NCBI GenBank assembly: GCA_023429275.1
Contig: JAEYWB010000547.1
Span: 1 to 5,859 of the forward strand
Direction: 5' to 3'
Length of the DNA stretch: 5,859 nt
DNA from: Planctomycetota bacterium
GTDB lineage: Bacteria; Planctomycetota; Planctomycetia; Planctomycetales; Planctomycetaceae
In this document: positions 1 to 5,859 of the stretch, piece by piece
Layout: every line of letters starts with the position of its first letter
Numbering within the stretch: position 1 is the first letter of the stretch
Notes under the pieces: model-generated
The model's input: the letters and a program-made list of their open reading frames with translations, nothing else
What the model was told of the DNA's origin: nothing
Databases searched by the model: none
Made by a program: the position numbers and the translations under genes

Positions 1-978
1 ATGTCGGTCAGCGGGACGGGGAGCGCCGGGATGGAGGCGTGCGTCGTCAACCTGATCGAGCCCGGCGACCGGATGCTCGTCGGGATCAACGGGGTCTTCG
101 GCGGGCGGATGGCGGATGTCGCCGGCCGCTGCGGCGCCGAGGTCTCGAAGATCGAACGCCCGTTCGGCGAGGTGTTCGATCCGCAGGAGATCGCCGACGC
201 GGTGAAGAAGCACGCGCCGAAGGTGGTCGGCCTCGTCCACGCCGAAACCTCGACCGGGGCCCTCCAGCCGCTCGAAGAGATCACGAAGATCGTCCATGAC
301 GCCGGAGCGCTCCTCCTGGTCGACTGCGTCACGTCGCTCGGCGGGCTTCCGGTCGAGACCGACGGGTGGCAGATCGACGCCGCCTACTCGGGGACGCAGA
401 AGTGCCTGAGCTGCCCGCCGGGGCTCGCGCCGGTGACGTTCAGCAGCCGCGCTCTCGAGACGATCTCGAAGAGGAAGACCAAGGTCGCCAGCTGGTACCT
501 CGATACGACGATGGTCCGCAACTACTGGAGCCAGCAGTCCCGGGCGTACCATCACACCGCCCCGATCAACATGAACTTCGCCTTCCACGAGGCGCTGCGG
601 CTCGTGCTCGAGGAAGGCCTCGAGAATCGCTGGGAACGCCATCGCCGCAACCACCTGGCGCTGCGGGCGGGACTCGAGGCGCTCGGACTCTCGTACGTCG
701 TCGCGGAGCCGCACCGGCTTCCGATGCTGAACTCGGTCCGGATTCCGGAGGGAGTCGACGACAAGGCGGCCCGCGCTCAGCTCCTGGGTGAGTACGGCAT
801 CGAGATCGGCGGCGGCCTCGGGCCGATGGCGGGGAAGGTCTGGCGGATCGGCCTCATGGGCGAGACGTGCCAGCGGCGGAACGTCCTGCTGCTCCTCGCG
901 GCGATCGAAGGCTGCCTGAAAGCCCAGGGAGCGAAGGTCCCCTCCGGCGCCGGCGTGGCGGCGGCGCTGGCGTCGTAG
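1..978 (+). CDS. Alanine/serine-glyoxylate-type aminotransferase (class V, PLP-dependent), 5' partial
   Basis: The visible 325 residues align well, from memory, with human alanine-glyoxylate aminotransferase (AGXT) from about its residue 76 to its end. About 75 N-terminal residues therefore lie upstream, and the ATG at base 1 is an internal Met, not the start. Family landmarks are present: the phosphate-binding loop SGTGSAG (residues 4-10), the stacking-aromatic region NGVFGGR (30-36), ETSTG (82-86), the PLP-ring Asp in [11 protein letters not shown] (D108), the Schiff-base lysine in YSGTQK (K134), YHHT (183-186), and the substrate-carboxylate Arg in KVWRIGLMG (R282). The family transfers an amino group from alanine or serine to glyoxylate in the cytoplasm. 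Which donor this enzyme uses is not readable; phosphoserine or 2-aminoethylphosphonate class V relatives fit less well. The stacking residue is Phe33 where human AGXT has Trp108, and Ser8 replaces His83. The stop lies 11 bases before the transporter gene, suggesting co-transcription. Confidence 0.92.
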   Translation: MSVSGTGSAGMEACVVNLIEPGDRMLVGINGVFGGRMADVAGRCGAEVSKIERPFGEVFDPQEIADAVKKHAPKVVGLVHAETSTGALQPLEEITKIVHDAGALLLVDCVTSLGGLPVETDGWQIDAAYSGTQKCLSCPPGLAPVTFSSRALETISKRKTKVASWYLDTTMVRNYWSQQSRAYHHTAPINMNFAFHEALRLVLEEGLENRWERHRRNHLALRAGLEALGLSYVVAEPHRLPMLNSVRIPEGVDDKAARAQLLGEYGIEIGGGLGPMAGKVWRIGLMGETCQRRNVLLLLAAIEGCLKAQGAKVPSGAGVAAALAS

Positions 979-989
979 AGCTCCCCGCC

Positions 990-2060
990 ATGAAAAGACT
1001 GCTCGCGATCGCCCGGGTGCAGTGGTTCCTGCTCGGCCTGGCGATCCTCATTCCGCTCGGGTTCTCTCTCGGACGCCTCTCAGGCTCCGTGGGGAGCGAT
1101 GGAAGCGCGGCGTCGAAGTCGCTCGAGGAGCTGCTCGGCGCGGCGATGAAGCTCATCGTCTTCCAGATCCTCTTCCTGATGTCGTGGACGCTCGACACGA
1201 AGAAGCTGGTCGGTGCCCTCCGCACGCCCGGCCCGGTCCTCTGGGCGGCATTGGTCAACGCCGTGCTGATGCCGCTCCTGACCTGGCCGCTGTGCCTGGC
1301 CCAAGCGACCCGCGACTTCAGCGTCGGCCTGATGATCGCCGGAAGCGTCCCCTGCACGATGGCGGCGGCGTCGGTCTGGACCCGCCGCGCCGGGGGAAAC
1401 GACGCCGTGTCGCTCCTCGTCACGGTGCTGACGAACGGACTGGCCGTCGTCGTGACGCCGTTCTGGATGGAGATCGCCGTCGGCTCAAAGGTCTCCCTCT
1501 CCAGGCAGCAGCTGATGGAGACTCTCTTTGTCTCGGCACTGATGCCGATCGTGGCCGGGCAGGGTCTGAGGCTCTTTCGAGCCTGTGCCGCCTTCGCCGA
1601 TCGCCGAAAGGTGGTCCTGAGCAATCTGGCCCAGAGCTGCATCCTGGCGACGGTCTTCTGGTCGGCCTACAACGCCGGACCGCAGCTGAAGCCCGGCCCG
1701 GACACCCCGGCCGCATCGGCGGTCGTCCTCGTCTGGCTCTCGACGATCGCCATCCACGTGGCGGGGCTGGTGATCGGCTACTGGGGAGGCCGGGCTCTCA
1801 AGCTGCCCGAGGCCGACACGGTGGCCGCGGCGTTCGCCGGAAGCCAGAAGACCCTGCCGATCGGCATCCTGGTCGCGGAGAGCGTCGCCCGCACCGGGCT
1901 CCCCTTTGCGGTCTTCCCGATGCTGATGTTCCACGCCTCGCAGCTCGTCGTCGACACGATCGCGGCGGATCGTTTCCTCCGCATGGAACCGCTCAATCGC
2001 GTTGCAACGCCACCGGTCCCACGCGAAGTTTCGACAGGCGGAGACGACTCCAGGACATGA
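990..2060 (+). CDS. SBF-like transporter (bile acid:sodium symporter superfamily, SLC10A7/YfeH type)
   Basis: This is a 356-residue inner-membrane protein with about ten hydrophobic segments, roughly at residues 11-30, 50-66, 83-104, 111-128, 138-160, 175-197, 209-226, 243-266, 276-298 and 304-323. Two conserved cores of the fold are clear. One is TRRAGGNDAVSLLVTVLTN (131-149), which matches the TM4 region of bacterial ASBT proteins with its Na-site Asn (here N137). The other is GSQKTLPIG (284-292), the hallmark of the SBF-like subfamily, whose Gln (Q286) probably corresponds to the TM9 Na-site Gln. The length suits the family. The ATG at 990 was chosen because the hydrophobic N-terminus begins there; an in-frame extension to 867 would overlap the aminotransferase and encodes Arg/Pro-rich shadow sequence. 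No clear Shine-Dalgarno precedes it. The substrate is unknown: members move organic anions, and SLC10A7 itself is linked to calcium and glycosylation rather than bile acids. The C-terminal 25 residues are polar and probably cytoplasmic. Confidence 0.88.
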   Translation: MKRLLAIARVQWFLLGLAILIPLGFSLGRLSGSVGSDGSAASKSLEELLGAAMKLIVFQILFLMSWTLDTKKLVGALRTPGPVLWAALVNAVLMPLLTWPLCLAQATRDFSVGLMIAGSVPCTMAAASVWTRRAGGNDAVSLLVTVLTNGLAVVVTPFWMEIAVGSKVSLSRQQLMETLFVSALMPIVAGQGLRLFRACAAFADRRKVVLSNLAQSCILATVFWSAYNAGPQLKPGPDTPAASAVVLVWLSTIAIHVAGLVIGYWGGRALKLPEADTVAAAFAGSQKTLPIGILVAESVARTGLPFAVFPMLMFHASQLVVDTIAADRFLRMEPLNRVATPPVPREVSTGGDDSRT

Positions 2061-2073
2061 GCGGTGGCAGACG

Positions 2074-2110
2074 AAAAAACCCGCGTTCGCCGGGAATGGC
2101 GAACGCGGGT
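2074..2110 (-). terminator. Rho-independent terminator of the minus-strand DUF1501 operon
   Basis: Bases 2079-2091 and 2098-2110 form a perfect 13-bp GC-rich stem (ACCCGCGTTCGCC against its complement) with a 6-base loop. The plus strand has an A-run at 2074-2079, so an RNA read on the minus strand has a U-run straight after the hairpin. It starts 44 bases past the DUF1501 stop. Read on the plus strand the hairpin lacks a following T-run, so it should work poorly for the convergent transporter gene. That gene shows no intrinsic terminator of its own. Confidence 0.88.
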
Positions 2111-2154
2111 GCGTGGGAGGCAGACAGCAAGAGAATTATCCGCTTCCGGCCGTC

Positions 2155-3453
2155 TTATCCGAACAGGGCGTCGATCAGGTGTCCTTCACGGACGATCATG
2201 ACCGGGCGGCCGCTCGAGGTGTTGTATTCCTTCGTGTGGTCGATCCCGAGCGTGCGGTAGAACGAAGCCGCGATGTCGTCCGGAGCGTAGCCCTTGCCGT
2301 CCGCCGGAAACTCGCCCTTCTCATCCGAAGCGCCGAGGACCTGGCCACCCTTGATGCCGCCGCCGCCGATGAGCTGGAACATCGCCCGCGGGTAATGGTC
2401 GCGGCCGACCGTCTTGTTGATCTTCGGCGTCCGGCCGAACTCCCCGGTGACGTAGACTGTCGTCGTCTCGAGCAGCCCCCGCTCGGCGAGCGTGCTGAAG
2501 AGAGCCGAGAGACCCTGGTCGAGAGGGGGGAGGAGATTCGTCTTGAGACGGTTCCAGTTGTCGGCGTGGGTGTCCCAGCCGCCGGTCGAGTTCGTGACGA
2601 TCCGGACCCCCGACTCGACGAGCCGGGTCGCGAGGAGGCAGCTCTGGCCGAAACCGCTCTTTCCGAACCGCTCGGAGGTCTCGGGCTTCTCCTTGCTGAT
2701 GTCGAACGCCGCCCGGGCGCGGGGCGAGGTGATCATCTCGTAGGCCTGCTGCGAGAACCGGTCGAGCCCCTGCAGGAGCTGGTTGTTCTTCTCGAAGCCG
2801 GCGAACGCGGTGTCGAGCTGCTTGAGCAGCCCCTGCCGCTTTTCGACGTCTTCGATCGTCAGGCCGTTGCCGAGAGCCACGCCCCGGACGCTGAAGGGCT
2901 GCCCCTGGACCGGAGTCTTGCCGGTGCTGAGAGGAGCGTACTGAACGCCGAGGTAACCGGCCTTCTGAGCGCTGTTCGGAATCGCGACGCTCGTCGGCAG
3001 ATCGCGCGGGCCGCCGAGCTCCTTTGTCACCACGGCGGAGTAGCCAGGGAACTCGAGTGACGGCAGCGGGCGGTTGCCGGTGTTGACGTACTCCGAGCCG
3101 AGCTGGTGGGCGGCGATCGAGTGCGAAACCCCTCGCAGCAGCGTGAACTTGTCGGCGACCGAGGCGAGCAGCGGCAGGTGCTCGCAGATCTCCATCCCCG
3201 GGACCTTGGTCTGGATCGGCTTGAACTCGCCGCGGTGGGTGTCGGGAGCGTTCGGCTTGAGGTCGAACGTGTCCATGTGGGTCGGACCGCCCGGCAGGTT
3301 GATGAAGATCGCCGCCTTGGCCTTGCCGACGGGCCCTTCGGAGCCATGCGTCATCCGCAGGTAGTTGCCGAACGTAAGGCCTGTGGCGCCGAGGACTCCC
3401 ACCTTGAGGAAGTCACGCCGCCGAACGCCGTCGCAGGTGGTGTTGAGGGACAT
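2155..3453 (-). CDS. DUF1501 protein with twin-arginine signal
   Basis: This complete 432-residue protein belongs to the DUF1501 family (PF07394), which has an alkaline-phosphatase/sulfatase-like fold and no firmly assigned reaction. A Tat-type N-terminus is visible: RRRDFLKVG (11-19), then a weakly hydrophobic stretch to about residue 32. Export across the cytoplasmic membrane in a folded, possibly metal-loaded state is therefore likely; no convincing cleavage site is seen. Family blocks follow in order: FINLPGGPTHMDTFDLKP (50-67), LLRGVSH (105-111), GWDTH (292-296), GEFGRTP (337-343) and GRDHYP (350-355). Their Asp, His and Glu residues are in the style of metal ligands of this fold (inference). 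The ATG at 3453 gives the full Tat motif and has GGAG 8 bases upstream. It lies 113 bases downstream of the DUF1549/1553 gene on the same strand, the usual planctomycete gene order, and is followed by a strong terminator. The length is normal and no frameshift is seen. Confidence 0.93.
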   Translation of the reverse strand: MSLNTTCDGVRRRDFLKVGVLGATGLTFGNYLRMTHGSEGPVGKAKAAIFINLPGGPTHMDTFDLKPNAPDTHRGEFKPIQTKVPGMEICEHLPLLASVADKFTLLRGVSHSIAAHQLGSEYVNTGNRPLPSLEFPGYSAVVTKELGGPRDLPTSVAIPNSAQKAGYLGVQYAPLSTGKTPVQGQPFSVRGVALGNGLTIEDVEKRQGLLKQLDTAFAGFEKNNQLLQGLDRFSQQAYEMITSPRARAAFDISKEKPETSERFGKSGFGQSCLLATRLVESGVRIVTNSTGGWDTHADNWNRLKTNLLPPLDQGLSALFSTLAERGLLETTTVYVTGEFGRTPKINKTVGRDHYPRAMFQLIGGGGIKGGQVLGASDEKGEFPADGKGYAPDDIAASFYRTLGIDHTKEYNTSSGRPVMIVREGHLIDALFG

Positions 3454-3461
3454 CAGGAGAG

Positions 3462-3465
3462 CTCC
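3462..3465 (-). promoter_or_regulatory. Shine-Dalgarno site of the DUF1501 gene
   Basis: On the minus strand GGAG lies 8 bases before the ATG at 3453, a normal spacing. It supports this start and suggests the gene can be translated independently of the upstream cistron, 113 bases away across a large hairpin. Confidence 0.6.
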
Positions 3466-3471
3466 GGAGAG

Positions 3472-3560
3472 AGAGGTGTTAGGTGTTAGGTGTTAGGTAC
3501 CAGGGTTGGTTTTGAGGGGCGTTCTCGCCTGGCACCTAAAACCTATTACCTAGCACCTCT
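3472..3560. repeat. Long imperfect inverted repeat built of AGGT-core heptamers
   Basis: Bases 3472-3504 and 3528-3560 are 33-base arms, with 28 of 33 positions complementary by my count, around a 23-base loop. The left arm holds three exact tandem copies of AGGTGTT (3474-3494) followed by AGGTACCAGG. The right arm, read in reverse complement, is AGGTGCT, AGGTAAT, AGGTTTT, AGGTGCC. The AGGT core is kept in all eight units, and every arm mismatch falls in the spacer bases. The element nearly fills the gap between the two minus-strand genes. In their transcript it would fold into a long stem ending just before the DUF1501 ribosome-binding site. No U-run follows, so it is not a standard terminator. 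It could be an intercistronic mRNA structure or a dispersed REP-like palindrome. Confidence 0.8.
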
Positions 3561-3566
3561 TCACAC

Positions 3567-5859
3567 TCAGTGATTGACGATGAATTCCTTGGTATTCAGC
3601 AGCGTCCACAGCAGGCCGCGGATGCCGGTCACCGTGTCGCTCGACGTCTTGATGAAGCTGCTGGCGATCGCGAGTTCGTATTTCGTCGGGTAACGGCTGA
3701 CGGTTCGCAGGTAGGCCTCTTCGACAATCTTCGTGATGTCCGCCTGGGCCAGCTTCGGGGCCTCGGGCTTTGGGGACGGACGGGCGTCGTTCTTGCCCGG
3801 CTTCGGTGCCAGCTTCTCGGGAGCCGGATACTTCTTCAGGTAATCGGCCAGGAGGGCTTCGGCACGGGTGGCCCGCTTTGCATTCCCTTCCTTTCGGGCC
3901 CTGGCGATCTGCTCCTTGAAGCGGGCAACGTTCCGTTCGAAGTCGGCGGGACGCTGACCGGCGGCCGGCTTCTCCTCCTCCTTCGCGTCTCCCTTCTTCC
4001 CGTCTCCCTTCTTTCCATCCCCCTCCTTCGGCTTGCCGTTCTTCCGCATCTCCTCGCGCAGGGCTTCGACCGACGGCGTGTACTTGACCTTCATCTCCTG
4101 GGCAACACTCGCCAGCCAGCCTTCCTTCGTCCGGTCGATCGATGAGAGGAACTCGCCGTCGTTGCGGAGATAGAGAGTCTGCAGCAGGCTCGCCTCGGAG
4201 GAGCGGTCGCAGTCGCAGTTCGACTCGCGGATCGACCGGCCAAAGACGTTGAGAGCGTAGAAAGATCCGTTCAGGTTGTTGTTCCGCGGCGTCGAGGGGA
4301 CGGTCACGGCCCGCCCCTTGATCTCGTTCTTGAAGGTCGCGGCCCGCTCCGTCGAAGCGGTCGCCATCGCGACGGCGTCCACTGCGACTTCCGCCGGCAG
4401 CCGCCGCGGGACGGCCCGGCTGAAGTTCCGTTCGTCGAGGAGGTTCGTCTCGTTCGGCTTCCACGACGTCTGGTAGGTCCGGCTGTTGGCGATCGTCCGG
4501 TGGATCCACTTCATGTCGTAGCCACTCTCGACGAATCCCTTGGCCAGGTAGTCGAGGAGTTCCTCGTTGCAGGCGGGGTTCGCGAGGTTCATGTCGTCCG
4601 TCGGCTCGACGATCCCCCGGTTGAAGTAGCCCGACCAGACCCGGTTGACGAAGGCCCGGGCGAAGAGCGGGTTCGAACGGAGCCAGTCCATCATCAGGGC
4701 TCGCGGGTCGGCGATCTCCTGGATGTTGACCACCTCTCCGCCGAGCAGCTTCGCCGTCGGGGCAACCGGCCCGTTGTACTTTCTGGCGTTCGGCTTCGGG
4801 TCCTTCGGTCGCTTGGGAGCGGCCTTTGCCGCACTGACAAAGAGCTCCGGCATCGGGACGGTCTTCCCATCCTTGAGCGCCTTCGGGAGTTCTTTACGGA
4901 GATCGTTCCCCTTGAGGCTCTTGTCCAGGCCCGTTGCCGCAAGCACCGCTTCGTACTCTTTTCGATCGGCTCCGTTCTGGCTGTACCGGATGCGGGTAAA
5001 GAAGTTCTCGAACTGCTTGAAGTCGTCCTGCGACCACTGGTCGAACGGATGCTTGTGGCACTGAGCGCACTGAATGCGGAGGCCCAGGAACGTATAGGCG
5101 AAGCCGATCGCCCGATCTTCCGGCTTCACGAAGTTCCGTCGTCCCCAGAAGTAGGTGAGTCCGTCGTTGTTTGCGTAGCCATCCTCACCCGACTCGCGGA
5201 TGCGATCGCTTTCCCGCTTGCAGTAGTCGGCGTAGCTCTCGTCCGGTTTGCGGCTGTTCGCAAGGACAATGCCGGCCATCAGGTCGTCATAGGGCATGTT
5301 TGCGGCCACCCGCTTGTAGATCCACGCGTACCACTCGGTGCTCGGCGATCCCCGGGAGTAGCCGACATTGTTGAGCTGCGTGTCGGAGTTGCCGGTCCAG
5401 TCGTTGAACTTCGTCGTCCACCAGGCGGCGTAGGCCGGGGTTTCGAGAAGCTCGTCGATCTTCTTCGACCGCTTGTCGGCCGAGCTGTCGGCGAGGAACT
5501 GCCGAACCTCTTCGGCCGACGGAAGCGTTCCCGTGATGTCGAGGCTCACCCGGCGAAGAAACTCGGCGTCGTCCGCCTCAGCCGACGGAACGATCCCCAG
5601 CTTCTTGAGCTTGTTGACGACCAGCTCATCCACCTTCGTCGGCGTTTCGACGACCGGATAGTTCGGACCGAGCTTGTCGCTGACGGGTCGCAGGACCGCG
5701 ATCGGGACGACCGCCCGGTCGTAGAAGGCGACGACATGCGTATCGCCGACATCGTTGGCGGTGACAAGTCCCTGCTGCGAGATGTCGCAGACCTGCGGAT
5801 CGTTCGACTGGAACCGCGTCAGGCAGGTGACATCCTCGCTCGTCCCGTCCGCCCAGCGG
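3567..5859 (-). CDS. PSCyt2/PSD1 (DUF1549-DUF1553) protein with Ig-like region and CxxCH motif, 5' partial
   Basis: The frame is open to the window edge, giving 763 visible C-terminal residues; the last complete codon is 5856-5858. The first ~60 residues (SEDVTCLTRFQSND, then GLVTAND and GDTHVVAFYD) resemble the end of a bacterial Ig-like (Big_2) domain, as commonly precedes DUF1549. DUF1549 (PF07583, PSCyt2) spans about residues 76-287: VDELVVNKLKKLGI, FLRRVSLDITGTLP, and the haem-type motif CAQCHKHPFD (264-273; CxxCH at 5055-5069). DUF1553 (PF07587, PSD1) runs from about residue 386 (FARAFVNRVWSGYFNRG) through RLPAEVAVDAV and NCDCDRSSEASLLQTLYLRND to the end, WTLLNTKEFIVNH. It is interrupted at about 585-705 by a Lys/Gly/Asp/Glu-rich tract, a predicted helical coiled coil and a Pro/Lys linker. 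The family is thought to be exported and to carry c-type haem, but its reaction is unknown. A signal peptide would lie outside the window. The GTG at 5633 is an internal Val. DUF1501 follows on the same strand. Confidence 0.92.
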   Translation of the reverse strand, partial: RWADGTSEDVTCLTRFQSNDPQVCDISQQGLVTANDVGDTHVVAFYDRAVVPIAVLRPVSDKLGPNYPVVETPTKVDELVVNKLKKLGIVPSAEADDAEFLRRVSLDITGTLPSAEEVRQFLADSSADKRSKKIDELLETPAYAAWWTTKFNDWTGNSDTQLNNVGYSRGSPSTEWYAWIYKRVAANMPYDDLMAGIVLANSRKPDESYADYCKRESDRIRESGEDGYANNDGLTYFWGRRNFVKPEDRAIGFAYTFLGLRIQCAQCHKHPFDQWSQDDFKQFENFFTRIRYSQNGADRKEYEAVLAATGLDKSLKGNDLRKELPKALKDGKTVPMPELFVSAAKAAPKRPKDPKPNARKYNGPVAPTAKLLGGEVVNIQEIADPRALMMDWLRSNPLFARAFVNRVWSGYFNRGIVEPTDDMNLANPACNEELLDYLAKGFVESGYDMKWIHRTIANSRTYQTSWKPNETNLLDERNFSRAVPRRLPAEVAVDAVAMATASTERAATFKNEIKGRAVTVPSTPRNNNLNGSFYALNVFGRSIRESNCDCDRSSEASLLQTLYLRNDGEFLSSIDRTKEGWLASVAQEMKVKYTPSVEALREEMRKNGKPKEGDGKKGDGKKGDAKEEEKPAAGQRPADFERNVARFKEQIARARKEGNAKRATRAEALLADYLKKYPAPEKLAPKPGKNDARPSPKPEAPKLAQADITKIVEEAYLRTVSRYPTKYELAIASSFIKTSSDTVTGIRGLLWTLLNTKEFIVNH
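3985..4029 (-). repeat. 15-bp coding tandem repeat (about 3 copies) inside the DUF1553 region
   Basis: Three adjacent 15-base units (3985-3999, 4000-4014, 4015-4029) share the pattern gcgtctcccttcttc on the plus strand; the third has diverged most. On the coding strand each unit is five codons, giving the peptide series EGDG-KKGDG-KKGDA. The unit keeps the reading frame, so copy number could change without breaking the gene. It lies within a longer charged linker (about 3963-4034). Confidence 0.75.

Noticed and set aside
1..3. ATG at base 1 as the true start of the aminotransferase
   Set aside because: It falls inside the phosphate-binding region that in this family lies about 75 residues from the N-terminus, so the gene must begin before the window.
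854..1642. A 262-codon minus-strand open frame opposite the transporter
   Set aside because: It is an antisense shadow with low-complexity Arg/Ser/Pro content and no family resemblance.
1022..2260. A 412-codon plus-strand open frame overlapping the transporter
   Set aside because: It is the +1 shadow of the transporter gene, very rich in Arg, Gly and Pro, with no membrane segments or known motifs. The overlapping frame carries the SBF signatures.
2002..3060. A 352-codon plus-strand open frame opposite DUF1501
   Set aside because: It lies antisense to a gene with clear family motifs. Its translation is Arg/Glu/Leu/Val-rich without a recognisable domain, as expected for a shadow frame in GC-rich DNA.
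3474..3494. Tandem AGGTGTT copies as a possible CRISPR array or telomere-like repeat
   Set aside because: The units are only 7 bases with no unique spacers of CRISPR length and no cas genes. The facing arm makes a palindrome, so an inverted-repeat element explains it better.
3472..3560. The intergenic hairpin as a Rho-independent terminator after the DUF1549/1553 gene
   Set aside because: No U-run follows the stem on the minus strand, and DUF1501 downstream would be cut off from its likely operon promoter.
3550..4509. A 319-codon minus-strand frame overlapping the DUF1553 gene
   Set aside because: Its sequence is Arg/Asp/Gly-rich noise from an alternate frame, while the overlapping frame has the conserved DUF1553 blocks including the family-typical C-terminus.
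5631..5633. GTG as the start of the DUF1549/1553 gene
   Set aside because: The upstream frame is open to the window edge and encodes Ig-like sequence. Starting here would leave an exported-type protein without a signal peptide.

Overview
The window is GC-rich bacterial DNA, almost certainly from a member of the Planctomycetes (Planctomycetota). The strongest evidence is the minus-strand pair of a PSCyt2/PSD1 (DUF1549/DUF1553) protein followed by a Tat-signal DUF1501 protein. This pairing is typical of that phylum and occurs there in many paralogous copies. I cannot name a species.

Layout: two plus-strand genes converge on two minus-strand genes. Plus strand: (1) 1-978 is the C-terminal four fifths of a class V, PLP-dependent alanine/serine-glyoxylate-type aminotransferase. 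Its beginning lies before the window. (2) 990-2060 is a complete SBF-like membrane transporter (bile acid:sodium symporter superfamily, SLC10A7/YfeH type). It begins 11 bases after the aminotransferase stop, so the two probably share an operon. Minus strand, in transcription order: (3) 5859-3567 is a large PSCyt2/PSD1 protein whose 5' end runs off the window. It holds the end of an Ig-like domain, a DUF1549 domain with one CxxCH haem motif, and a DUF1553 domain interrupted by a charged, repeat-rich, probably coiled-coil insert. (4) 3453-2155 is a complete DUF1501 protein with a twin-arginine signal. A perfect 13-bp hairpin followed by a T-run (read on the minus strand) at 2074-2110 ends the minus-strand operon in the gap between the convergent genes.

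The 113-base gap between the two minus-strand genes is nearly filled by a long imperfect inverted repeat (3472-3560). Both arms are built from 7-bp units sharing an AGGT core. It is the most unusual non-coding structure here. There is no non-coding stretch above 300 bases, and I saw no tRNA, rRNA, CRISPR array, insertion sequence or phage gene.

How the genes may work together: the DUF1549/1553 and DUF1501 proteins look like an exported two-protein module, one a putative c-type haem protein and the other an alkaline-phosphatase-fold protein. Its biochemical role is not established. The aminotransferase and transporter look like an unrelated metabolic pair, possibly handling a small organic or amino acid, but the substrate cannot be read from sequence.
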